From the NCBI GenBank assembly GCA_015065385.1, contig SVQK01000114.1, positions 1-62,103 on the forward strand: 62,103 nucleotides of DNA, read 5' to 3'. Of this stretch, positions 16,715 through 25,668 are shown piece by piece (position 1 is the first letter of the stretch; the number at the start of each line of letters is the position of its first letter). Below the pieces are notes generated by a model, which saw only the letters and a list, made by a program, of their open reading frames with translations, ran no database searches and was not told where the DNA came from. The translations under genes were made by a program, and so were the position numbers. The DNA comes from Oscillospiraceae bacterium (lineage in GTDB: Bacteria; Bacillota; Clostridia; Oscillospirales; CAG-272).

Positions 16715-17425
16715 ATGACGAAACCGCTCGATCCGCGTCTGGCGGCGGCTGCCTCGTTTGTGCGGCAGGGCGCGGCTGTGGCGGATATCGGGACGGATCA
16801 CGCGTATCTTCCCCTGTATCTTCTGGAACGCGGGATCGCAAGGTTTGCCGTGGTGTCGGATATCAACCGCGGACCGCTGGAGAGGGCGAGGAAAAACGCT
16901 TCTTTGGCGAGGCTGTCCTCCCGGATGCGCTTCGTTCTGACCGACGGCATGACGGGTCTCGAACCGGAGCGGGACGGGGTGGACGATATTCTGATCTGCG
17001 GCATGGGCGGGGAGCTCATCGCCCGGATCATCGGCGGGTCGGAGTACCCGAAGAAGCCCGGCGTGCGCCTGATCCTCGGCCCCATGTCCTCGCCGGAGGA
17101 GCTCCGCGGATTTTTAGCGGACAGCGGGTTCCGGATCGTCTCCGAGAAGCTCGCGGAATCGGGCGGCAAGCGGTATCCCACGATCCTTGCGGAATACGAC
17201 GGGATCAAAAGAACCTTCACGCCCTGCGAGCTGCTGCTCGGCCCCGCGAACATCGAAGAGAACGGGCCGCTGTTCCGGGCGTTTGCGCGGGAATGGCTTG
17301 ATCGGATCCGCGTGCGGATCGAAGGGCGTCGGCGCGGCGGACTTCCCACGGCGGAGGACGAGGCTCTGCGCGACAGCATCCTCTCGCTCCCGGGGATCGG
17401 AGACGGCGGATCGGTTCATGAATAA
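16715..17425 (+). CDS. trmK: tRNA (adenine22-N1)-methyltransferase TrmK
   Basis: SAM-dependent enzyme that makes m1A at position 22 of tRNAs in Gram-positive bacteria. The 236-residue protein has the family's N-terminal DPRLAAAASFV, the SAM loop ADIGTDHAYLP (about residues 23-33), the VVSDIN acidic end of strand 2 and the ICGMGGELI motif typical of TrmK. In many Firmicutes it is followed, as here, by a Nif3-like gene. Confidence 0.9.
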   Translation: MTKPLDPRLAAAASFVRQGAAVADIGTDHAYLPLYLLERGIARFAVVSDINRGPLERARKNASLARLSSRMRFVLTDGMTGLEPERDGVDDILICGMGGELIARIIGGSEYPKKPGVRLILGPMSSPEELRGFLADSGFRIVSEKLAESGGKRYPTILAEYDGIKRTFTPCELLLGPANIEENGPLFRAFAREWLDRIRVRIEGRRRGGLPTAEDEALRDSILSLPGIGDGGSVHE

Positions 17426-17445
17426 GAATCTGGAGGCGGCGCGGT

Positions 17446-18213
17446 ATGACCGTAAGAGAACTGCATGAAGCCCTCTCGGAGCTCTATCCGAGAACGCTTT
17501 CCTGCCCGTGGGATAACGACGGGATCATGGTGTCCCACGATCCGGATGCTCCGGTGAGGCGGATCCTCGTCGCGCTGGACGGCACGTCGGACGTGATCCG
17601 TTACGCGGCGAAAAACGGATTCGACCTCGTCCTGACCCATCATCCCATGCTGTTCCGCGGCGTGAAAAGCGTGACGCCGGACGCGGTGGGAGGCAGACGC
17701 ATCCTTCTCGCTGCCGGCGCGGGGATCTCGGTGATCTCCCTCCACACAAGGCTCGACGCGGGACGGGGCGGCGTCAACGAGACCCTATGCCGCGTCTGCG
17801 GATTCGAGCCGTCCGGGACCTTCGGGGACGACGAATCACCGGAGCTGGGACGGTACGCCGACGTGAAGCCCATGACCGGGGATTATCTGGCTGCTCTCGT
17901 GAAAGATCGGCTCGGCGCTCCCGCGGTCCGGGTCACGGGAAACGGCGGCGCGTTCATCCGGCGGATCGGCTTCTGCGGCGGGGACGGGAAGGATCTCATT
18001 CCGGCGGCGCAGGCGGCTGGATGCGGAGCGTTCGTCACCGGGGATGCGGGCTACAATATGGCTGAGGACGCGGCGGAGGACGGATTCTTCACCGTCGAGG
18101 CGGGACATTTTCACACGGAACAGCCGGTCTGCCGGACGCTGCTTGAAACGGCGGTCACGCTCACCGGCGCGTACGCGGAGATCTTTGACAGCTGCGCGTA
18201 CAGGATTCTCTGA
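17446..18213 (+). CDS. Nif3-like dinuclear metal centre protein
   Basis: A 255-residue member of the Nif3/YqfO/YbgI family. Metal ligands are visible in LTHHPMLFRG (residues 64-73), SLHTRLDAGRGGVN and the late EAGHFHTE. It is the short form without the PII-like insert seen in longer Firmicute homologues. The family's activity is unsettled (GTP cyclohydrolase type 1-like has been suggested). It lies 20 bases after trmK, a common pairing. Confidence 0.88.
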   Translation: MTVRELHEALSELYPRTLSCPWDNDGIMVSHDPDAPVRRILVALDGTSDVIRYAAKNGFDLVLTHHPMLFRGVKSVTPDAVGGRRILLAAGAGISVISLHTRLDAGRGGVNETLCRVCGFEPSGTFGDDESPELGRYADVKPMTGDYLAALVKDRLGAPAVRVTGNGGAFIRRIGFCGGDGKDLIPAAQAAGCGAFVTGDAGYNMAEDAAEDGFFTVEAGHFHTEQPVCRTLLETAVTLTGAYAEIFDSCAYRIL

Positions 18214-18230
18214 AAGGCGGCTTTGGGACA

Positions 18231-19538
18231 ATGGAGAAAGACAGGGGCGGGACGGAATTTGAGCGGCGCGCGCGGCGGATGGTCGTGCTGTGCTGGATTT
18301 CCTACATGACGCTGTACATCGGCAAGAAAACGCTTAAGCTCTGTCTGCCGGATATGATCGCAACGGGGCTTGTGACCGAGGCGCAGGGAGGCCTGATCAG
18401 CAGCGTCTTCCTCGCAAGCTACGCGGCCGGTCAGCTCATCAACGGCTGGCTGGGGGACAGACTCCATCCGCGCCACATGATGACGGGAGGACTGATCCTC
18501 GCGGGAGCCATGAACATGCTCATGGGCGCGCTTTCCTCCGCGGTTCCCATGGCGGTGGTCTGGGGCCTCTGCGGCTTCTTCTGCTCCATGCTGTGGGCTC
18601 CGCTGATCCGCGCCGTCTCCACATGGACCACCGAAGAGATCGCCCAGTCCTGCGCGGCCTCCCTGTCCGCCACGATTCCGATCGGGACGCTCCTCTGTCA
18701 GGGAATCGCGGCGGTGACCCTGAAGGTCGCGGACTGGCGGGCGGTGTTCGTTGTCTGCGGCGGCGTGCTCTTCGCGGCGGGCGTCGTTCTGGCGATCCTG
18801 TTCGCCGGGCTGAAGGATCACATGAAGGTCCCGGAGCGGAAGAAATCCGCCGAGCCCGCGGAAGAAGCTCCCGAAACAGGCGTGCCGACCGTGCCCGTCT
18901 CCTTCCTGCTCTGCGCGGGACTGGCGGCCGCGGCGGGAGGGATCCTCTTCAACGGCATGATCAAGGACGGTCTCGACGACTGGATCCCTACCATGCTCAC
19001 CCAGCGGTTCATCCCGGACGCCTCCGTGGTCACCGCGGTCACCATGATCCTGCCCCTCTTCAATATCGCGGGCGTTTACGCCGCCAAGTGGGCATACCGG
19101 AAGTACAGGATGTCGGAGCTCGGCACCTGCGCCCTGCTCTTCGCCATCAGCGCGGCGTCGCTGCTCGGCGTGCTGGCGTTCACCAATTCCGCGTCGAGCG
19201 GCTTCATTCCGGCGGCGGCGGTCACCTTCCTGTTCGCCGTGTCCTCCGCGGCCATGCTCGGCGCGAATACCATGCTTCTGACCTTTATTCCCCTGCATTT
19301 CTCGAGGGTGGGCCGCGCGTCCATCGTGACGGGAGCGCTCGACTGCCTGTCCTACGCAGCGGCGGCTGTGACCTCCCTCGTGACCGGCGGGGTTTCCGGG
19401 GCGTTCGGCTGGAGCGGCGTCTTCATCGGATTCACCGTGGCGGCGGTCCTCGGCGGAGCGGTGTGTCTGGCCGGACGGGGCAAAATGGCGGAAAAATACA
19501 AGGAACTGGACGCCGCGGACGAAACGGCGGCAGTGTGA
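18231..19538 (+). CDS. MFS transporter, organophosphate:Pi antiporter-like
   Basis: A 435-residue integral membrane protein with about 12 hydrophobic segments and a charged central loop (about residues 200-222). The SSVFLASYAAGQLINGWLGD segment after the second helix resembles the organophosphate:phosphate antiporter branch (GlpT/UhpC type) of the major facilitator superfamily. Substrate not determined. It starts 17 bases after the Nif3-like gene and is followed 7 bases later by the deacetylase-like lipoprotein gene. Confidence 0.8.
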   Translation: MEKDRGGTEFERRARRMVVLCWISYMTLYIGKKTLKLCLPDMIATGLVTEAQGGLISSVFLASYAAGQLINGWLGDRLHPRHMMTGGLILAGAMNMLMGALSSAVPMAVVWGLCGFFCSMLWAPLIRAVSTWTTEEIAQSCAASLSATIPIGTLLCQGIAAVTLKVADWRAVFVVCGGVLFAAGVVLAILFAGLKDHMKVPERKKSAEPAEEAPETGVPTVPVSFLLCAGLAAAAGGILFNGMIKDGLDDWIPTMLTQRFIPDASVVTAVTMILPLFNIAGVYAAKWAYRKYRMSELGTCALLFAISAASLLGVLAFTNSASSGFIPAAAVTFLFAVSSAAMLGANTMLLTFIPLHFSRVGRASIVTGALDCLSYAAAAVTSLVTGGVSGAFGWSGVFIGFTVAAVLGGAVCLAGRGKMAEKYKELDAADETAAV

Positions 19539-19545
19539 GGATAGT

Positions 19546-20757
19546 ATGATGACAAGCAATCCGAATCGGACGGGCGTTCTCAGGCGGACGCTGCTCCTTC
19601 TGCTGGCCGCGGCGATGACCGCGTCGGCTCCAGGGTGTACGCTGCGGATGTCCACCGGAGAAAAGGAAGCGGAAGAAAGCCGTCAGGCGGAGGAGGCAAA
19701 CCGCGCCCCCGAGACCGATCCGCCGGAAACCGTCCCCCTGAATCCGCCCCCTCCGATCAACGGCTGGAACGATACCCGGGAGCCGAACGAGGATTCCTCG
19801 GAGAACGCGCCCGACGCGGAGAATCCCGGCAACGCGGACGCCGACGGACCCGGGGAAGGCAAAGAGGACAACGGCGATATTCCGACGATCCTGGCGCCCT
19901 ACTATACCTCCGCGCTGTACGAGGCGGGAGGAAAGTACTGGAGCTACAACGCCGGTCAGTTTTCCTATACCCTTCCGGCGCGGGACGAGAGCGGGATCTG
20001 GCCTGTCGAGGAGATGTACAACATCCCGAGAGACCCGTGGAGCGACGCCGGCGACGAATGGTGGCCCGGGAGCTGGTCCTACGACGAGGCGACGGGGGTA
20101 TCCACCCTTCTCGCGGACAGAGCGCCCGACGCCCTTGCTTCCGTCGCAGCGCGGCATGCCATCTATCTCGGCGACACCTCCCGGAAGGTTGTCTATATCA
20201 CCTTTACCGCGGGATTTGAAAACGGATACACCGCCGCGTGTCTGGACGCCCTGAAAGAGAAAAACGCGCCCGCGGCCTTCTTCGTCAACGGATGGTATAT
20301 CACCTCCGCGTCGGATTATGTCCGCCGGATGCTGGACGAGGGGCATATCGTCGGAAATCACTGCGTCAACCACTACAACGTCACGGAGCTCAGCCTCGAC
20401 GACTTCATGTACGAGGTGCAGGGACTGGCGGAGCAGTTTGAAACCGCCTTCCCGGACGCTCCGCAGATGATCTATTTCCGCCCGCCGTCCTGCAACTGCA
20501 CCGACTGGGTGCTCCGGTTCGCCGAAAAGTTAGGCTATACGACGGTGCTGTATTCCCGGACCTACCGGGATTACGACGAATCGGACCAGCCGGACCCCGC
20601 CGAATCCCTTGAAAAGCTCAAGACCACGCTCCATCCGGGCTGCGTCTATTATTTCCATTCCATCTCCTCCACGACCGCGGCGATCCTGCCCGACCTGATC
20701 GACTGGATCCGGTCGCAGGGGTACGAGATCCTGCCCATCTGCGACGTCGCGCCCTGA
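19546..20757 (+). CDS. Polysaccharide deacetylase-like lipoprotein with altered catalytic motif
   Basis: A 403-residue exported protein. A signal peptide ends in a lipobox-like SAPGC (Cys31), an acidic Pro-rich linker follows (about 40-115), and a NodB/PdaA-type domain occupies about 213-400. The fold signature is strong: ENGYT, AAFFVNGWYI, EGHIVGNHCVNH (His272, His276) and a late YYFHSIS. However, the first motif, normally TFD(D/E)G with the catalytic base and metal-binding Asp, reads TFTAG here (Thr221, Ala222). The metal histidines remain. It could bind glycan without deacetylating it, or use another mechanism. PdaA itself acts on muramic acid in spore cortex. Confidence 0.82.
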   Translation: MMTSNPNRTGVLRRTLLLLLAAAMTASAPGCTLRMSTGEKEAEESRQAEEANRAPETDPPETVPLNPPPPINGWNDTREPNEDSSENAPDAENPGNADADGPGEGKEDNGDIPTILAPYYTSALYEAGGKYWSYNAGQFSYTLPARDESGIWPVEEMYNIPRDPWSDAGDEWWPGSWSYDEATGVSTLLADRAPDALASVAARHAIYLGDTSRKVVYITFTAGFENGYTAACLDALKEKNAPAAFFVNGWYITSASDYVRRMLDEGHIVGNHCVNHYNVTELSLDDFMYEVQGLAEQFETAFPDAPQMIYFRPPSCNCTDWVLRFAEKLGYTTVLYSRTYRDYDESDQPDPAESLEKLKTTLHPGCVYYFHSISSTTAAILPDLIDWIRSQGYEILPICDVAP

Positions 20758-20819
20758 GCGGATTACTTGCGGAAGACCGGCGGAGGAAGAACGGCGATCA
20801 CGCCGGAAAGGAGCGCGCA

Positions 20820-21755
20820 ATGCCTTCACAGACCATACAGTGGTTCCCGGGACATATGGCGAAAACCCGCCGCCTGATCACGGAAAACCTCGGCAGCGTG
20901 GATATCGTTCTCGAGCTTCTGGACGCCCGGATCCCCGCCTCCTCGAAAAATCCCGAAATCGACCGGCTGATCGGAACCAAGCCCCGGCTGACCGTTCTGA
21001 CCAAATCCTCTCTGGCGGATCCCGACGCCACGGCCCGCTGGATCGACTCATCGGACGGGAAGATGCTCGCCGTGGATACGGTCACGGGAGAGGGCGTGAA
21101 GGCCATCGCTCCCGCTGTGCGTCAGATTCTGGCCGATAAGCTGAAACGGTACGCGGAGAAGGGCATGAAGGGCCGAGCCGTCCGCGCGATGATTGTCGGG
21201 ATCCCGAATGTCGGCAAGTCCTCCCTCGTCAACCGTCTGAGCGGCGGGAAGAAGGCGAAGGTGGAGGACAGGCCCGGCGTGACCGTGACAAAGCAGTGGG
21301 TTCCTACTTCCATCGGGATCGAACTGCTCGACATGCCCGGCGTGCTGTGGCCCCGGTTCGACGACCGCGCGACCGGCGAGAGGCTGGCCTTTACCGGCGC
21401 GATCCGGGACGCCATCCTCGATACGGAGGAACTGGGAGCCGCCCTGTGCCGGGATCTCTTCCGAGATCACAGGGATCTTTTCTGCGGTCGGTACAAGCTG
21501 GATCCCGCGGAACTTGACGGCGCTTCTCCCTACGAGCTGCTCTGCGCCGTGGCACGGAAAAGGGGATTTCTCCTGTCCGGCGGCGAGCTGAACACGGAGC
21601 GCGCGTCCGAGATCCTGCTTGACGAATTCCGGGAAGGCCGGATCGGACGGATCACCCTCGACCCCGCTCCGGAGAGAAAACCGGAGAAGAAGGAACAGAC
21701 AAAGCCGGAACCCGCTCCGGAAACGCCCCGGAATGATGGGGAAGAGGAGAGCTGA
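20820..21755 (+). CDS. rbgA: Ribosome biogenesis GTPase RbgA (YlqF)
   Basis: Circularly permuted GTPase needed for late 50S assembly. The 311-residue protein starts IQWFPGHMAKTRR, has the displaced G4 motif TKSS (residues 61-64), then the P-loop GIPNVGKSS (about 127-135), the G2 Thr in GVTVTKQ and G3 DMPG. The C-terminal ANTAR-like region is followed by a charged Lys/Glu/Pro tail. rnhB starts 1 base after the stop, the usual rbgA-rnhB pairing. Confidence 0.94.
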   Translation: MPSQTIQWFPGHMAKTRRLITENLGSVDIVLELLDARIPASSKNPEIDRLIGTKPRLTVLTKSSLADPDATARWIDSSDGKMLAVDTVTGEGVKAIAPAVRQILADKLKRYAEKGMKGRAVRAMIVGIPNVGKSSLVNRLSGGKKAKVEDRPGVTVTKQWVPTSIGIELLDMPGVLWPRFDDRATGERLAFTGAIRDAILDTEELGAALCRDLFRDHRDLFCGRYKLDPAELDGASPYELLCAVARKRGFLLSGGELNTERASEILLDEFREGRIGRITLDPAPERKPEKKEQTKPEPAPETPRNDGEEES

Positions 21756-21756
21756 C

Positions 21757-22419
21757 ATGCTGGATTACGGATACGACCGTACCGCGGCGGCGGAATTCGG
21801 CGTGATCTGCGGGACGGACGAGGCAGGCCGCGGTCCTCTCGCGGGATCGGTCGTGGCAGCCGCCGTGGTTCTTCCGCCGGAGCTCGAGATCCCGGGCCTC
21901 GACGATTCGAAAAAGCTGACGGAAAAAAAGCGCGAGGCTTTATACGACGTGATCCTCTCCTCCGCGCTTGCGTACGGGATCGCGGAATCCGACGCCGGAC
22001 AGATCGACCGGACCAACATTCTCGCCGCCTCCCTCGACGCTATGAGACGGGCGGTGGAACAGGTGAAACTGACTTTGACGCCCGGGCTTGTGCTGGTGGA
22101 CGGCAACCGGCTCACGGACTTCGGCCTGCCCGCGCGGTGTCTCGTAAAGGGGGACGGCATCTCCCAGTCCATAGCCGCCGCATCCGTGCTTGCGAAGGTG
22201 ACAAGGGACAGGCAGCTTCTGGAGCTCGACCGGCTCTATCCGGAATACGGATTCGCCAAGCACAAGGGCTATCCGACAAAGGAACACAAGTTCGCGGTCT
22301 ACGAATACGGCCCCTCCCCGGTCCACCGGAAGAGCTTTCTTTCCTTTCTGACCCGGGACGCGGATCTGCTTGAACGCGAACTGGCTCTGAAAAAAGCCGG
22401 GCAGGAGGGGGACTCTTGA
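21757..22419 (+). CDS. rnhB: Ribonuclease HII
   Basis: Removes single ribonucleotides and RNA primers from RNA-DNA hybrids in the cytoplasm. The 220-residue protein has GTDEAGRGPLAG with the first two acidic residues, DDSKKLTEKKRE, LVDG with the third Asp, and AASVLAKVTRD. The ATG at 21757 was chosen since it begins right after the rbgA stop with GAGGAGA before it; a longer frame overlaps rbgA. It overlaps the next gene by 4 bases. Confidence 0.95.
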   Translation: MLDYGYDRTAAAEFGVICGTDEAGRGPLAGSVVAAAVVLPPELEIPGLDDSKKLTEKKREALYDVILSSALAYGIAESDAGQIDRTNILAASLDAMRRAVEQVKLTLTPGLVLVDGNRLTDFGLPARCLVKGDGISQSIAAASVLAKVTRDRQLLELDRLYPEYGFAKHKGYPTKEHKFAVYEYGPSPVHRKSFLSFLTRDADLLERELALKKAGQEGDS

Positions 22420-22841
22420 CCGGTCTGAGCCGCGCGGAGCTCGGACGGATCGGGGAAAAAACGGCGGCTCTGTGGCTCGAGGAAAACGGCTACACCGTCG
22501 TCGGCAGAAACGTCCGGTTCGGTCACGACGAGATCGACCTTGTAGCCGAGCGCGATGGAATTGTCTGCTTCGTAGAGGTCAAGACGCGCCGTCAGTATCC
22601 GGACTACCGGACGCCGGAGGGAACGCCCGCCGAAGCCGTGGACAGCCGGAAACAGACCGCCATGATCCGGGCGGCCGAGGCATGGCTTGCGGCAAATCCG
22701 GCGGATGAACGAACGCCGCGGCTCGATGTGATGGAGGTCTACGCCGATCCCGGAGACGAGGGATTCCGGCTGCTTCTGATCCGCCACCTTCCGGACGCGG
22801 TGCGCAAACGGGCGAAGTTTTCCCGCGTTCCGCGCCGCTGA
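22416..22841 (+). CDS. YraN-like putative endonuclease (UPF0102)
   Basis: A 141-residue PD-(D/E)XK-fold protein. It has LGRIGEKTAALWLEENGY at the N terminus, the GHDEIDLVA aspartate and FVEVKTR (E-x-K) nuclease core. The start is TTG at 22416, inside the rnhB stop (TTGA), with AGGAGGGG 6 bases upstream. It is very commonly encoded after rnhB. The biological role is not settled; a Holliday-junction-resolvase-like fold suggests DNA repair or recombination. Confidence 0.9.
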   Translation: MTGLSRAELGRIGEKTAALWLEENGYTVVGRNVRFGHDEIDLVAERDGIVCFVEVKTRRQYPDYRTPEGTPAEAVDSRKQTAMIRAAEAWLAANPADERTPRLDVMEVYADPGDEGFRLLLIRHLPDAVRKRAKFSRVPRR

Positions 22842-22873
22842 TTTTATTTTTCGATACAGACGAGGTAGCTCCC

Positions 22874-23992
22874 ATGAAAAAAGTCATGCTGGTGTTCGGC
22901 ACAAGACCGGAGGCCATCAAGATGTGTCCTCTGGTGAACGAACTGAAAACCCGCTCCGGCCTCGAAACAGTGGTCTGCGTGACCGGCCAGCACAGGCAGA
23001 TGCTTGATCAGGTGCTCGAAACCTTTCATGTGACGCCGGACTACGATCTCTCCATCATGAAGGAGAAGCAGACGCTTTTCGATATCACCGTGAGCATCCT
23101 CGAGAAGATCAAAGCCGTTCTGGAGGAGGCGAGACCGGATGTGGTTCTGGTTCACGGCGACACCAGCACGACCTTCGTGACCGCGCTGGCCTGCTTCTAT
23201 CTCCAGATCCCGGTCGGCCATGTGGAGGCGGGGCTGAGGACCTACAACATCTATTCGCCCTATCCGGAGGAGTTCAACCGGCAGGCGGTGGGGATCGTTT
23301 CGAAATACAATTTCGCTCCGACTAAGCTGGCGGCGGAGCACCTCATCCGGGAGGGAAAGGATCCTTCGACGATCTATATCACCGGAAACACCGTCATCGA
23401 CGCCATGCAGCACACCGTGAAGCAGGACTACACCCATCCCGAGCTCGACTGGGTGGGGGACGGCAAACTGATCTTCATCACCGCCCACCGCCGTGAGAAT
23501 CTCGGTGAACCCATGCACCGCATGTTCCGGGCCATCCGCCGCGTGCTGGACGAGCACCCGGAGTGCAGGGCGGTCTATCCGATCCACATGAATCCGGCGG
23601 TGCGTCAGGCCGCGGAGGAAGAACTCGGGGGCTGCCGCCAGATCCACATCATCGAGCCCGTGGAGGTCTTCGACTGCCACAACTTCGAGGCGAGAAGCTA
23701 CCTCTGCCTGACCGATTCCGGCGGCATTCAGGAGGAATGCCCCTCCTACGGCGTCCCGGTGCTCGTCATGCGGGATACCACGGAGCGGCCCGAGGGCGTG
23801 GAGGCCGGAACCCTGAAGCTGGTGGGGACGGACGAGGAGACGATCTACCGGACCTTCACCGAACTGCTTACGGACCGGGACGCCTACCTCCGCATGAGCC
23901 GCGCCTGCAATCCGTACGGGGACGGGAACGCCTGCCGCAGGATCGCCGATATCCTCGAAACCGGATCGTACGAACCGTGGTCCGCGCAGTGA
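22874..23992 (+). CDS. wecB: UDP-N-acetylglucosamine 2-epimerase (non-hydrolysing)
   Basis: Interconverts UDP-GlcNAc and UDP-ManNAc for cell-wall polysaccharides such as teichoic acid linkage units. The 372-residue protein has FGTRPEAIKM at the start, LVHGDTSTTF, GHVEAGLRT, ITAHRREN with the conserved His-Arg-Arg, and DSGGIQEE. A GAGG site precedes the ATG by 7 bases. No other teichoic acid gene is adjacent; it ends the trmK-wecB run. Confidence 0.96.
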   Translation: MKKVMLVFGTRPEAIKMCPLVNELKTRSGLETVVCVTGQHRQMLDQVLETFHVTPDYDLSIMKEKQTLFDITVSILEKIKAVLEEARPDVVLVHGDTSTTFVTALACFYLQIPVGHVEAGLRTYNIYSPYPEEFNRQAVGIVSKYNFAPTKLAAEHLIREGKDPSTIYITGNTVIDAMQHTVKQDYTHPELDWVGDGKLIFITAHRRENLGEPMHRMFRAIRRVLDEHPECRAVYPIHMNPAVRQAAEEELGGCRQIHIIEPVEVFDCHNFEARSYLCLTDSGGIQEECPSYGVPVLVMRDTTERPEGVEAGTLKLVGTDEETIYRTFTELLTDRDAYLRMSRACNPYGDGNACRRIADILETGSYEPWSAQ

Positions 23993-24041
23993 ACGATCCG
24001 TTCCGCGCCGTCAGATCTTCCGTCATCCATCGCAGTCCCGA

Positions 24042-24072
24042 TGCGGTTTCCGAGCCGCGCCGGGGCTTTTTT
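24042..24072 (+). terminator. Weak candidate terminator after wecB
   Basis: AGCC (24053-24056) can pair with GGCT (24064-24067) before a run of six T; a competing GCGGTT/AGCCGC stem overlaps it. The stem is short, so termination may be partial. The rest of the 253-base gap to the next gene holds its promoter and a few short direct repeats (CTTGC/GTTGC near 24092-24112). Confidence 0.4.
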
Positions 24073-24125
24073 CGATGCCCGGGGCAAAGACTTGCCGGAA
24101 CTTGCAGGGAGTTGCGCGGAATCGC

Positions 24126-24154
24126 TTGACCTCGGGCGGAAAAAAGTGTATAAT
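24126..24154 (+). promoter_or_regulatory. Sigma-A promoter for the DUF512-der run
   Basis: TTGACC (24126-24131), a 17-base spacer and TATAAT (24149-24154), about 90 bases before the ATG at 24246. Confidence 0.8.
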
Positions 24155-24245
24155 GTACCTTGACCTATTGTGCGGAAGAACTTCCCGCCTTTTCCGCGGA
24201 TTCTTCACGCGATGGAAGATTTTTTCAGGAAAGGAGTCCGTCCTC

Positions 24246-25577
24246 ATGCCCGAAATCACCGGGGTCCTGCCCCATTCCCGCGCCGCGAAGGCAGGAGTTC
24301 TCGAAGGGGACTGGCTTCTTGAGATCAACGGTCACCCCATCCGCGATGTGCTGGACTACCGGTTCCGGCTGGCCGACTCGAAGGTCGCGCTGAAGCTGCA
24401 CCGGGGGCCGGACATCCTCGAGCTCACCATCCGCAAGGGAACCTACGACGACATTGGACTGGAATTCGGCACGCCCCTCATGGACAAGAAGCACCGCTGC
24501 GAGAACGGATGCCTCTTCTGCTTCATCGACCAGAATCCTCCGGGGATGCGGGAAACCATCTATTTCAAGGACGACGACAGCCGCCTGTCCTTCCTTCACG
24601 GAAACTACGTCACCCTGACGAATCTCCATGACGAGGATATCGACCGGATCATCGAGATGCACATTTCCCCGGTCAACGTCTCCGTTCACGCCACGAACCC
24701 GGACCTGCGGGTGAAGATGATGAAAAACAAGAGGGCGGGGCAGGTGCTTTCCTACCTCGGCAGACTGGCGGATGCGGGGATCACCCTGAGAGGGCAGATC
24801 GTCCTGTGCCGGGGACTGAACGACGGAGAGGAACTGGAACGGTCCATGCGCGATCTCTCGGCGTACTGGCCGGCGATGGATTCCGCGTCCGTGGTTCCGG
24901 TCGGGCTGACGGCGCACAGGCACGGCCTCTATCCGCTCGAACCCTTCACGCCGGAGGAATGCGCCGAGGTGATCCGGCAGATCGAGCGCTTCAACGAGGC
25001 GTTCGGCGAAACCCACACGACGGAGGAAGGCGAGCCGGCGCGGATCTTCTTTGCCTCGGACGAGTTCTATATCCGGAGCGGAACGCCCCTTCCGGACAAC
25101 GACTATTACGGGGATTACAACCAGATCGACAACGGCGTCGGGATGCTCACGTCCCTGATCCACGAATTCGGCCTTGCGCTCTCCATGGCGGAGGATGAAG
25201 AGCTGGCTTCCGTCCAGAGAACCGTCACCGTCGCAACGGGCGAGGCGGCGTATGGCACGATCTCCCATCTTGCCGGGGAACTCACGGAGCGGTGTCCGGG
25301 GCTGACGGTCCGGATCCACGCTGTGAAGAACGAGTTTTTCGGCGGTCAGGTCACCGTCACCGGGCTGCTCACCGGAGGCGATATTCTGAAGCAGCTGGAA
25401 GGGGCGGAGCTCGGCGAATGCCTCTATCTCTCCCGGACGACGCTCCGGGCGGAAGGAGACCTCTTCCTCGACGGCATGACGCCCGGGGAGCTTTCCGAAA
25501 AGCTCCGCGTCCCCGTTGAGTTCGTGGAAAACGACGGAGCGGCTCTCTTCGGAGCGCTCACCGGAATCGAATACTGA
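24246..25577 (+). CDS. DUF512 radical-SAM-like protein with N-terminal PDZ domain
   Basis: A 443-residue protein of the DUF512 family. Residues 1-70 form a PDZ-like domain (ITGVLPHSRAAKAGVLEGDW). A cysteine cluster CENGCLFCFID (C-x3-C-x2-C, about residues 82-92) is the radical SAM iron-sulphur site. The long C-terminal DUF512 region includes SDEFYIRSG and the GGQVTVTGLLTG segment. The family is almost always next to der, as here, but its reaction is unknown. The start at 24246 has AAAGGAG 9 bases upstream; an earlier in-frame ATG lies before the promoter-proximal region and is unlikely. Confidence 0.88.
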   Translation: MPEITGVLPHSRAAKAGVLEGDWLLEINGHPIRDVLDYRFRLADSKVALKLHRGPDILELTIRKGTYDDIGLEFGTPLMDKKHRCENGCLFCFIDQNPPGMRETIYFKDDDSRLSFLHGNYVTLTNLHDEDIDRIIEMHISPVNVSVHATNPDLRVKMMKNKRAGQVLSYLGRLADAGITLRGQIVLCRGLNDGEELERSMRDLSAYWPAMDSASVVPVGLTAHRHGLYPLEPFTPEECAEVIRQIERFNEAFGETHTTEEGEPARIFFASDEFYIRSGTPLPDNDYYGDYNQIDNGVGMLTSLIHEFGLALSMAEDEELASVQRTVTVATGEAAYGTISHLAGELTERCPGLTVRIHAVKNEFFGGQVTVTGLLTGGDILKQLEGAELGECLYLSRTTLRAEGDLFLDGMTPGELSEKLRVPVEFVENDGAALFGALTGIEY

Positions 25578-25668
25578 CAACCGTTTCAACATATCGTTTG
25601 TTCAATCAGGCTCCCGATACGGGAAAACCTCTTCCCCGGATCCTCCGGGACGGAAAGGAAATCGCAGA

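Noticed and set aside
24092..24112. Three CTTGC/GTTGC repeats before the DUF512 promoter
   Set aside because: Too short and imperfect to call a repeat or operator.
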